Assembly (NCBI GenBank): GCA_001931905.2
Contig: MSJI02000642.1
Coordinates: 1 to 46,939, forward strand
From: Cladosporium sp. IMV 00045
Lineage: Eukaryota; Ascomycota; Dothideomycetes; Cladosporiales; Cladosporiaceae
Reading direction: 5' to 3'
DNA length: 46,939 bases
Shown here: one piece after another, positions 9,539 through 19,600 of the stretch
Numbering within the stretch: position 1 is the stretch's first letter
Layout of the letters: each line of letters opens with the position of its first letter
Translations under genes and position numbers: made by a program
Notes under the pieces: model-generated
What the model was told of the DNA's origin: nothing
Database searches by the model: none
What the model saw: the letters and a program-made list of their open reading frames with translations, nothing else

Positions 9539-9590
9539 AGGTAATGAAGAGGGGAGGAGCAAGGACAAGCTTCAATGGAATGAGGCCGGG

Positions 9591-9597
9591 TGACGTC
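9591..9597 (-). promoter_or_regulatory. CRE/Atf1-like site (TGACGTC) upstream of the LEA-like gene
   Basis: TGACGTC lies about 190 bp upstream of the LEA-like start codon, and an AGGGG element (STRE core) is at 9550-9554. Both fit stress-induced control by bZIP (Atf1/CREB) and C2H2 regulators, but single short matches can be chance. Confidence 0.3.
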
Positions 9598-9994
9598 GTG
9601 GTGACCTCGTGAGCTACATGGGTCTTGATGAGACCTTACATGTAAACCGGTCACTTTGATGCGACGGCTGCTGATCGTGGCTGTAATTCGCATTAAACCC
9701 CGCGTTGTGCTGTGCCGTCTACACGACATTTGATGGGCTAAGGGATAGCCCATAAGAAGGACAAAGAGGCCGTTTTGGCGAGATGCAATTGGTGAATTAC
9801 AATCAATGGTGTGTTCGCCAGTAACGATCAAATCAAAGTTTCAGAGATCAAACGTCACATGTACCAGCGAGTACCGTCAAAGTAGTCATTTCCAGATACC
9901 TCATCATTAATCTTCGTTGAGCATTTGTAGTGTAAATACATTGTTCCTAACCGTCCTCGCCACACATAAGCAAGCATATACGACTCCACATACA

Positions 9995-11855
9995 CTACAC
10001 ATACAGCGCCTTCTGCCACCAATTACACCTCTCATTCGCCACCGGATCCCTCAACTGCGTAATGCCCGTAACATTCAAATTCTGCACCGTCGCATTCTTG
10101 CCATAAAGGTCGAAATGCGGCACGCCCGGCTGGTTGGGCGTGCCCGTCATGGCGAAATTGGTGATATACTCCTGCAGCGCGAGGGCGATGGCCGGGTTGG
10201 GCACGCCGCTGAAGACGTCGTTGCTGGTGGTGTTGGCGTTGTAGAAAGTGTAGCGCACGTCGAAGCCGTGGAGCGCCGGCGGGACGGAGAAGAGGTAGGA
10301 GTAGGTTTTGTTGCCGTACGCTTTGTCGAAGTAGAAGGTGTTGCAGGTGAAGATCAGCTCGGCGATGAGGGCGGAGGCGCGGTCGAGGTTGTTGGTGTAG
10401 CCTTGGGCTTGAGAGCCGTCGAATATTGGTGGGTAGAGGGTTTCTGTGATGTAGGAGAGGACTTCGGGGTAGGCCTTTACGGAGGGGATGACGGAGGTGA
10501 GCTGAGCTTGGATGTCGGTGGCATTTTGGATGTAGGGCGGTGTGAAGGAGAGGCCCTGAAGTTTTGTTAGGTTGACTGTGGCTGACATCTCGAAGAAGGC
10601 GTCATTCATACCTCGTTGGCATTGTGTCCAACCATGACCTTGACATTCTTGTCAAAGTTACCATGCAAAAGCGCGTCACCAGGCAGACTGGGCAAGAAGT
10701 CGCCATCGACCGCAGGCCCATAAGTAAAGCCACCGTAACTGGCCAAACCGACGGTAATAGCATTAGCCAATTGCAACGTCGAAGTGTTCAGCTTCCGCGC
10801 TTCGTCAATAGTCGACACATTCAAAAGCCTAAGGTAGTTCTGGAGGGTTTGCTCCTGCTGATTCCGCGAGACGATCGGGATGAAGCCAGGGGATTGCGGG
10901 ATCGCCTGGATCGAAGTTAGTACATCCAGTACGACGAGCACAGCAACTCGAAATCGAGTCTCACCTGACTGAACGGCGCAGGCCCCTTCTTTCCTCCATA
11001 CGCAGTGATCTGACCCATAATGCTACCGCCACCAGCACTCTCACCAAAGACAGTGACGCGCTTGGGATCGCCACCGAACTTGGAGATATGCTCCTGAACC
11101 CACTCGAGAGCGAATCTCTGATCGTGCAGTCCCGCGTTCGCCGTACCATTCGTCTGGAAAGTCGGTCCGGACATCCAACCAAAAGCTCCCAAGCGGTAGT
11201 TGATCGCCACGTAGACTACACCATCATCGTCGTCGCCGTTTTGGCTGCGAGCAAGCAGACCCGTGGGGTCGAAGCCATCGGTCTTGCTGCCTCCGGTGTA
11301 GCCACCGCCGTAAATCCAGACGAGAACAGCAGCGCCACGGCCCTTCTTCTTGTTCTTCTTGAAGATGTGTTGTGGGACGACGACATCCAGGAACAAGCAG
11401 TCCTCGGTCGTCCTTGGGTCAATCGGAGGGACGATGTTGGTTGGGAAAGTGGCGAGGTTGATGTCGTCGATGGTGAAATTGGCCGGAAGCGGCGATTCGA
11501 ATTCAGATCTGTTGAACGACCTCTGGCCTTCGAGGAAGTAGCTCTGGATAAAGTCCTGCGTTCCCAAACCCCAGAGCGGAGCTGCTTGCGGACAGATGGG
11601 TTCGGAGTTGTTGAACTGTACAGCACCTCGGTTCTTAACTGGAGGCTGGGGAGCGGCGAATCTGTTCTTGCCAGTGGGAGGAGCTGCGAAGCGGATGTTG
11701 GAGAAGCTGTAGAGGTTGGTTGTATCGTTGAGGGAGTTGGCGCGATAGATTTCATAGCCTAGGTCGACTTTGGGCAACGAGTCCGTTCCCTTCGTAGGGC
11801 CTGCAGAGGCGATGCTCGACAGCGACAACAGCGCTGCGGTGGTAGAGACCTTCAT
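9995..11855 (-). CDS. Secreted type-B carboxylesterase (alpha/beta hydrolase)
   Basis: Three exons, 10965-11855, 10612-10905 and 9995-10555, join in frame for 581 aa. The introns are GTGAGA...TCCAG and GTATGA...TTCAG. The ATG at 11855 gives a clear signal peptide (MKVSTTAALLSLSSIASA). Family marks in order are RFAAPPTGKNRF, EDCLFLDV, the oxyanion loop YGGGYTGG, the nucleophile GESAGGGS, VMVGHNANE, and a histidine in LHGFDVRYTF. This is the cholinesterase/lipase-like carboxylesterase B family, which cleaves carboxylic esters; secreted fungal members act on lipids or aromatic esters. Many N-x-S/T sites fit extracellular location. The family contains lipases, cutin-active and detoxifying enzymes, so the substrate is not known. 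Confidence 0.93.
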
Positions 11856-13655
11856 GTTGCCAATATGAATCGTATCTCTAGTTAGTACGAGTCGAAATCC
11901 AAGATACTGTTCCCAGGCAAAGGGGCAATTGAAAGCACCAAGGCAGTCACCAACGCAGACTCCGCAGCAAAGCGAAAGAAAAAGAAGAACCACAGAGAAC
12001 CTGACACCGGAAGGATGAAAGACACCTTAAACAGACCAGCAGCACCTACATCATTACCACCCCCATCCGTCCCATGCGGCTGATTAGAAAGCCTCATCCC
12101 AAAGTCTAAAGCTCGCGAAGCATACAATCGCAGTGACTAGCGGTCCTAGCTCGAGCACGTATGCAGTCATGGCGAAGGGCAGCGCGGAGCCGGTGAGGGA
12201 CGCACTGCCAGGTAATACCACCTCCTGCAAGGACAAGCAGGTTGTGGAATAATGAGGATCAATTCCCACGGAACGTCACTGTCCCGGTCGAGCCGAGGCT
12301 AACATCGCCAGCCCGTCCGTGGATCGAAGACGTGGTTTAGATTATAGCGCTGGCTCTCCCCACAAAGCTGTGCATGGATGGCGCTCGTTAAATCCGCCAG
12401 ACTCCGGGCGATCGCTTGATGCAGTAAGCTGTGGGAGCGTTGGGTCTCGTATATCGCCAGCGCAGCATTGTTGTTGCCTGTTCCTGGGCATCGAATGGAT
12501 GACGGCATGTCGTATATGCGTCTTTGTTGTCAAATGGAACATGCGGTCAGGTAGGTCCTCGAAGAGCTCGAGGTTCAGATCCAAGAAAGCACCCATCAAT
12601 CCCAAGTTCGACGTGCAGCGAGATTCCTCCGAGTCGAACATGTCGGAGACCAGTAATCAGGCACCAAGATGGCAGTAAATTAAATCTGACAGGCATCCTC
12701 GCACCTGAGCTCACGTGGCCTTCATTAGCTCCGAAGGAAAATAAATGAAAAGAACGGCACAGATGCCTGAGCAAATGAAGGTCATGACTAGCCGTCAGGG
12801 AAGTGCGGAGAAAGCGACCAAAGCCCTTGCAAGGGCTCGCCCGTCAGCATTTCTAGGGAGCCTCGGTCCACGTAATGCAACGGAAAAGGGAGGGAGTTCT
12901 TGTCCTTCATGGCCCGCCCGAGTAAACAAACAAAGGACATTTCAAGATCACGTAACGATTGCAAAGCCACACGATCCGTCCAGACAACCGAGAGAATTAT
13001 CGAGCAAGCAAACCGGACTCAAAGGCCTGAAATCGTCATGTTCGGTCTTTCGATTTCCCCCATCCGGAAGATCAAAGATTAGCGAAACGACAAGCGAGCG
13101 AGCCGTCTTTCGTCAAATATACACATGGCGAGCAACAGGGATGAGCGAACCGTCCCCAGCGGCGTGGCTCCAACTTCCAAAGACCGGGAAAGATGATGTT
13201 AACCACTGTAGTCCCATTTGTTTGAGAAGTCAATCAATCCCAGGAGACTTCGCGAGCAAGGCGCCAATGACGCCCCCAAAGACACTAGCCAACTGGCTTC
13301 ATATCCATGAAACAGAACAAGATAGAATCAAATGAGACGGGCTGGCGAGGTGACTTTGTCAATCTCGCAAAGATTTTGGGGAAGGAATCAGCATCGTCGT
13401 CAACACGAGCCGGAACGCCGTGCCATCATTTTTCGCTGCCCGGCCTTCGCTTTCGTAGAATATCTTGATTCTTTCTGGGCTGCATACAATTTTTTGCCCA
13501 ATCGTCCCATTTTGCCCGCGGCCGGTCATAACCTCGTCCCATCATGCCGAGTCGTCCCACATTCGTCCATTTGTCCCGCAGCCGTCCAACCATCCCAGGA
13601 AGACCTTCTTTCTTTCGCGATTCGAACAATCCGACAACACCCCCCAACGCGCATC
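11856..13655. other. Long gene-poor segment (1.8 kb) between carboxylesterase and metacaspase
   Basis: It contains the carboxylesterase promoter and the metacaspase 3' flank. Two overlapping plus-strand frames (12745-13335, 196 codons, and 13332-13820, 162 codons) look like chance: no family resemblance, unusual composition, and the second runs over metacaspase exons on the other strand. The right end has a cluster of TCGTCCCA motifs. Confidence 0.45.
13502..13569. repeat. Cluster of TCGTCCCA motifs downstream of the metacaspase
   Basis: TCGTCCCA occurs at 13502-13509, 13534-13541 and 13552-13559, with a shortened copy TCGTCCA at 13563-13569. In metacaspase mRNA sense the motif is TGGGACGA and would sit about 90-155 nt past the stop codon, that is, in or near the 3' UTR. 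Confidence 0.55.
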
Positions 13656-15292
13656 TCACATAATCTAGCAGAATCAAAGTCAGCCACCTCCAAAACCCAA
13701 ACACAAACAGCAAAGACAAGAGACAACTTACAAAAAGCAAATCAGTATCCAGCGGGTGACTGCAGCTCAACTGCGGCTTCTGGTCGTATTTGCCCTCGAG
13801 TTCGTCGCGGATGCTGTTGAGCAGCTGCACGTAGCTCTGCTGCGGGTTGCGCTTGAGCGCCGCCATGAACGCGTACGACATGGCGCCCGTGGCTGATCCG
13901 GCGATGTTGGCGTCGGCTCTGTGAAGGAAGTGGTGGGTTAGTTATGTGGTTCTGGATGGCTTGATCAGATTGTCGAAGTGACCGCGGCGCGCATTGCGAG
14001 GAGCGAGCGAGCGAGCGCTTTCAGACTGCAAGATCGACTTACGAAGTTTGATCGTCCTTACTACCACTCCACATGATAACATCAGCCGGACTAGTTTTGG
14101 TGCGCAGGTTGCGCTGGTAGACGTCGTCGCCGGAAGTGGCTTTCTTGAAAAACGACATGGCGGTGGAAGCCATGCCGCCCATGTCTCCGCGCGCGTACGA
14201 AGACACGATGCCGAGCAGGCCCTGGCCGGCCTCTTTGGCGAGGTTGGGCTCCTTGAGCACGCCCTGGGTGGAGTAGACGTAGGGCAGGTCGAGGGCGGTG
14301 CCGGAGTGACAGGAGTCGAAGATGGCTGTCAGACGAACACCGGGTTGGAGGGGTTTGACCCTGTCGAATATTTTTGTTAGGAGAGTTTCTGGCGACATCC
14401 TCTCTCGGGCAAGGAAACTTACATGATCTCGTGCATCTCGTCATCCACAATGTGTCCCGTTTGCCTGAAATCGACCGGGTAGATCACCTCGTCGTACCCA
14501 TCGTCCTCGTCACCGTCCAAATCCTCAGTCTGACCACCGTGACCCGAGTAATGAAAGACCAGGGAATCGTTCGGCCTGGCGTCCTTCACCAGCCAGTGCA
14601 TGGCGCGGATGATGTTTGCTTTGGTCGGGTGACTCATTGGGTTCTGCTGATCGTCCGTCAAACACACCATATCCTCCCTGTTGGTCCCATCAGCAAAACC
14701 GATCTTATTTCCCGATCTCATCCTTTTCCAAGTCCTCACCTCTTGTAGCCGTGCGATTGGTTGAGGTACGTCGACAAGTTTTTAACATCGTTGATGCAAC
14801 CTCGCAGCTGGCCCTTCTGGCCAAAGTAGTTGATTCCGATCAGCAACGCCTTCCTACGACCCGTGCAATTGGAGTAGGCGAAGTTGTAATTCTGAGGAGC
14901 TCCGTGTCCGAAAGCCATGTTGCCCGACGGCGGCGGGGGCGGCCGGTATCCGTTTCCTGCATACATATTAGGAGGCCCAGCCCTGGAGGCGTGATGACCA
15001 TACCCACCTTGTGTGTACATCTGCTGCTGTTGCTGCTGGAAGGGAGTGTACGCGTGCCCTTGGTAAGGCGCGGGGGGTGGTTGCTGGTAGCCGCCGTAGC
15101 CTGGGCCGGGAGGGGGAGGGTGGCCATATTGAGGTCTGGGATGATGACTATTAGCGAATGTCGTCTTAAGGGTCTTCTGAATTACAAGGCGACTGACTGA
15201 GGGGGAGGGTATCCGCCCCATTGTTGGGGAGGAGGAGGGCCATAGCCGTAGCCTTGGTGGTTGTTGTGGTAGTTCTGGCCCGGGAAAGCCAT
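13656..15292 (-). CDS. MCA1: Metacaspase (type I, caspase-like cysteine protease)
   Basis: Six exons join in frame: 15198-15292, 14740-15135, 14423-14677, 14043-14360, 13732-13918 and 13656-13664, for 419 aa. Residues 1-120 are a Gln/Pro/Gly/Tyr-rich prodomain with a run of six Gln. The p20-like domain follows: [14 protein letters not shown], catalytic His210 in HYSGHGGQ and catalytic Cys266 in FDSCHSGT. The p10-like part includes [20 protein letters not shown] and ends [12 protein letters not shown]. Metacaspases cleave after Arg or Lys, need calcium, and act in protein quality control and stress-linked death. The last exon encodes only Ile-Met-stop; it is supported by a GTAAGT donor, a CTGAC branch site and a CTAG acceptor, and it gives the usual LLFIM-type family ending. 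Reading through the donor would add an unrelated hydrophobic tail. Confidence 0.93.
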
Positions 15293-16678
15293 GGTTCAAA
15301 GGAAAAAGGTGTCCACGGCTTGTTGCCGAGTTTGAGCGCGCGAGGCAGAAGGTGCAGGGTCAAGTGGAAGAACGGGAGCGGTTGTGGTGGATTTTGTTGT
15401 ATTCGGTCGTAGATGTATGGATGTCGAGTGGTTGCTGGAGCTGATGATGAGGGCGCGGGATCGGCTGCTGCGGCGGCGGGGCTTAGCGGCAAGGCTGTAA
15501 GCGACGTGATGCGGGCGCTTCTGTGAAGTGTAGGCAGGCGTTGAATGTGGCGTTGGAGAGATGTTTCGCGATGGAAGATGTATGGGAGTTTGTGATGTAT
15601 ACCCCAGGTAGTAGGATAGAGGATCAGTAGAGCACTAAGAACGAGAAGAAGAATCAAGACCGCGGCGCGCGAAACAAAAGGATGGCAGAGCGGCACCGCC
15701 CACCCTTGGCATTTCCTCTGGTTAGCATAACGGTCTTCTCCATCCAGGAAAATCAAGTCATCGCGGGGGGCGTAGGAGGCTGGGCGGTCGAGGCAGGCAT
15801 AGTCTCGGGTCTACTCGATCGGTTTTCACATCATGCCACCATCCGAGACCTGATTGAAAGCTATTGTTTGATCGTGGCTCTCGCGAGACAAGTTCGGATG
15901 ACTGCAGAATGCCACATTTCCTACGCCACCACATGTTTTCTCTTCTCGCAGCAACTCGACAATCACCATGCCAGCCTGCAGTAAGTCAATATGGTGCGGC
16001 CAACATCGGCGTGACCGAACGCGCAAACGCCAGTCATCCATCATCGTCTCCTCCAATCGTAGTACCGACTAAGAGCGCACTAGAGTCGTCGCAAGGCTGA
16101 ACTTGACTCTTGGGTGGCAGGCGCCCTACAGCCTTACGAGCTTGGCGACTGACTCGCACGCCTGCTGCTGGGTCTTCCTTGCTTTGGCCGGCTCTATCGG
16201 CTGACTTAACTTCTTGAGTATGAAATGAGGTCAAACAAAAGTCGATACCTGATGCAAGATTCCATCTGACTTGAACAGGAGATGCTTGTTGATGAAGAAA
16301 GCGAATATACATCTGTTGCAACATAGAAGTACCAAGCATCACTGCGTGCCTGCCTAATCGTTACTATGATAGTATGGGTGGGTATACCGAACCGACGGTG
16401 GCATGCACTGTTCATGAAACAACATGAAGTCTCTGAGGTTGATCAAACATACTAAAACAGAACCAATCCATACGAAATAAGAAATGCCTTCTCCCATATC
16501 ATCAGCCCATGCATGCATGCCGCTCCCGAGCTAGCAAAATAGCAATGTTATCCATGCAAGCATCCTCCATAAAACAAAACCAATCCCATTATCACCACTC
16601 AACTCCCCCAGAACACCACTTCAACCAGGTCATCGTACAAGAAAGCGAGAACCCCATCTCACCACAAAAAACCCCTAC
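15293..16678. other. Intergenic between metacaspase and apsB
   Basis: Metacaspase promoter side and apsB 3' flank. A small CATGCATGCATG run lies at 16508-16519. Open frames such as 15166-15756 (minus) overlap metacaspase exon 1 in another frame and are not credible. The GGTTAGCATAACGGTC at about 15720 recalls a tRNA D arm, but no T arm follows. Confidence 0.5.
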
Positions 16679-19600
16679 CTACTCCCCTCTCTCCTCCTCC
16701 GCCCCAGCCCCCACACTCCCCTCCCTCCCCTCCCTCTCCCTCTCCAAAAGTTGCCTCAACTCCTCATTCTGCGCCCTCCCCTCCTCCAACCTCTCCCTCG
16801 CGCCCCTGCGATCCAACAACCTCCCCTCCCTCTCCTGCTTCAACCGCCTCTCCATCTCCTTCAACCGATGAATCCACCTCTGCTCACCCGGCGCAGCAGC
16901 CGCAGTCTGATCGAGCGCAATACTCTGACTCTGACCCTGCAAGCCCGTAGCCTGCGAGACGGCCTGGGCGGCTTGCGCGATGTGCTGGTCGTGCTGTTGC
17001 TGGGCGTGCGTGGTCTGGTCGGCGCTGTGGTGGCGCAAGAGCGTGCTCATGATCGTGCGCGCGGGGCTGGGCGGTTTGGTCGCGCCGCCGCTGCCGTTGG
17101 ACATCCTGCGGCTGTGGCTTTGGTTCTGCGCGTGGATGAGCTGCTGCGCCATGGCGCTGGGGTGCTGGCGGTGGAATTTCAGCTCCGCTTTGAGCAGTTT
17201 GAGCTCGTTCTTAAGTTTCACGATTTCTTCGCTGCTCTTCGTGCTGCGCGAGCTGACGGAGCGGCCGGGTTGGGGTCGTTGAGATGCGGCTGCTGCTGCT
17301 GCTGCTGCTTGCTCTTCGGCCATGCGGGCTTGGGTTTCTTGCAGGGCGCGCTCGAGGCTATCCATGCGGCGGATGCGGAGGTCGAGGTTGTGCTCGAGCG
17401 TGCGGTAGTCTTTGTCGAGGTCCTTCTCGGTGGATTTGATGCGTTTCTTGAAGTCTCCCATGATGCTTTCGATCTTCTTGACGGCGGAAATGATGTTCTT
17501 GTTGAAGCTCGGCAGGCTGCGTCCAATGACGTCCACTGAAGGAACCTCGCCATTGACGAGACTGTTAATCTGCGACCAGTCGGTACCGCAGAGAGTCGAG
17601 AGTCTGTTCCACAAAGCCAGGAGGAGAGCGTTGCGGTCGGACAGTTGGTCGCGGTACTGTTGCTCCAATGCAGCCATCTTGCGCTTGTCCTGGCTGTACG
17701 CAGTTTCGAGTTCCAGCACGCGCGATTCGTGCTGCGCGATCGTGCGCATCGTCGTGGCCTTTCCACGAGACTCCTTCTCAAACAGCTCAAGGTCGTGTTT
17801 CCTGGCCGTGCGCTCCTTGTCGAGAAGGTCGGACAGACGTCTGCTCTCCAAGCTGGTACTCTCGAGCAAGCCATCACGGTGCCTGAGCAATCGGTCCTTG
17901 TCCGCAACATCCATCTTCGCGCGGTCGAGATAGGTGACGGTCTGCTCGAGGTCACGCTGGAGCTTCTCAATCTCAGCAAGCATGCTCTGCTTGGTACCAT
18001 CGGGCTCACCGAGCACATGGCGCAGACTCTGCTCGAGCTCCTCAAGTCTTTGCCTCCACGAGCTGGCCTCAACTTCCTTCGCAGACAAAGCTCGTCTCAA
18101 CTTGCGAATCTCGTCCTTGGTCTTAGCCCCTTCATGGTTCAAATCGTCAAGCACCTTCTGTACTTCCTCCTTGGACTGATTCTCCAAAACGTCACGCTGC
18201 TGACGCTCCTGAACGATCTCCTCCTCGATCTCCCTCAGCTTCTCCTGCTCGTCCTGGATATTCTGGTTCGCAGCGTTGAGGGCATCTTCAAGTTCGCCGA
18301 TCTTAATCTTGTCTCCCTCCTGCTCCTCACGCAAGAATGTGATCTCGGAGTGGAGAGACTCCTGGGTGATCTCAAGCTTGCGGTTCTTCTGATCGAGCTC
18401 CTTGCACTTCTCCTCCCACTTCTGCAGCTCTTCCTCAGTCTCAGCGAGCTGCTGTTCCAGAGTCTCGATTGTCCGCATGTTCGCCTGCTTCTCGTCTTCC
18501 AGGTTCATGACGCTCTGCGTGATTTCCCTCAGCTCGCCTTGCAGACCCTTGTATCCATCGGTAGTATGATCGAGCTTCGTCTGCGTCTTGTGAGCCTTCT
18601 TCACCGCTCCCTGGAGTTGAGTGTGCAGCTGCTCAACCTCCTTCTCAAGTTTCTCAATCTCCGCCACAGCCTCCTGCTCCAATCTCTCATACTCGTTCTG
18701 AAGCTGCTCACCAGTTTGCAAAGCCTCATCGCGCTCGACGGCAACAGCCTTGAGATCTTCCGTGGTTTCGTTGAGGTCGTTCTCCATCTCTTGGAAATCT
18801 CCTTCCAGAGCAGTGACGTATTGAAGATGCGTGTTGTGCGTCCTCTCCAGATCTTGATACTTGAGTCGGAGCTCGGCATTCTGGTCGCGGAGTTGACCTT
18901 CCTTCCTGTCCCATTCATCACGCTCCGCATCTGTAACGCCAGTGCCGTCACTTGCACGGGAGGGTGCGCGTTGATGGGCCCGCGAAATCGATCGTTCAAA
19001 GATGCTCTCACCAGCAACAGAACGAGCGCCATCGCTCTTACGCTGCAGGAGTTTGAGATCCTCAATCTCCTGCTGTAGCCTCTCGCGCTCCCGATTACGA
19101 GATGTAAGCATGCTCGTTTGCGCGCCCAAGTCACGACGAAGCTCGGCGATCTCATGCCTCAAACTCTCGACCAAAGTATCGCTCGACTCAGTCCCCTGCA
19201 GGCCGTTCGAGTAATTCGACTCCTCGTCAGCACTCTGCGGCACACCAAGCCTGCTATTACGGCTCGGCCGTTTCTCCAACCGACTCGTCGCGGAAGAAGC
19301 ACGCTCGATGCGCAGCGCTGCCAGCTCTTCTCTGAGCTTCCGAGCATCCTCCTCCGACTGCTCTCGGCGTCCAGTCTCGGCGTTGAGGAGGTCCTGCCAC
19401 ATCTCCATCGTCTCGCGCACGCCAGAGCTGTCTTCGGCGCGGTGGCCCGCCATGCTGCGCATGTGCTCGGCCATCTTGCGCTTCTCCAGCTTCTCCGTCA
19501 GCATCTCCTCGCGCATTGTCGTGACTTGGTTTTCAGAGTAATCGAGTTGTTGGCGCAGGTAGAGGATCTCTTCGTGCATCTCAGCCTGCAGTGTCGGGTC

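Larger units (their letters stand above)
9400..9994. other. Intergenic: LEA-like promoter and 3' flank of the carboxylesterase
   Basis: Apart from the TATA and CRE-like sites, no coding potential or repeat was recognised. Confidence 0.5.

Noticed and set aside
9917..10570. 217-codon plus-strand frame over the carboxylesterase 3' exon
   Set aside because: Antisense shadow rich in Val/Gly/Glu; the minus-strand exon is required for the esterase C-terminus.
11088..11762. 224-codon plus-strand frame and a 179-codon minus-strand frame inside the carboxylesterase
   Set aside because: Both overlap the exon with the GESAG and EDCL motifs in other frames and resemble no family.
13332..13820. 162-codon plus-strand frame
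   Set aside because: It crosses metacaspase exons 5 and 6 on the opposite strand and has no family resemblance.
15718..15740. GGTTAGCATAACGGTC, similar to a tRNA D arm
   Set aside because: No paired acceptor stem and no TTCGA T loop at the expected distance.
15166..15756. 196-codon minus-strand frame next to the metacaspase start
   Set aside because: It overlaps metacaspase exon 1 in a different frame, and its composition is low-complexity Pro/Thr/Leu.
17645..19078. 477-codon plus-strand frame opposite apsB, very rich in Leu
   Set aside because: It is the complement of the coiled coil of apsB. Glu/Lys-rich helices with biased third positions give long Leu-rich antisense frames. The sense frame has Cnn_1N and Mto2-binding motifs.
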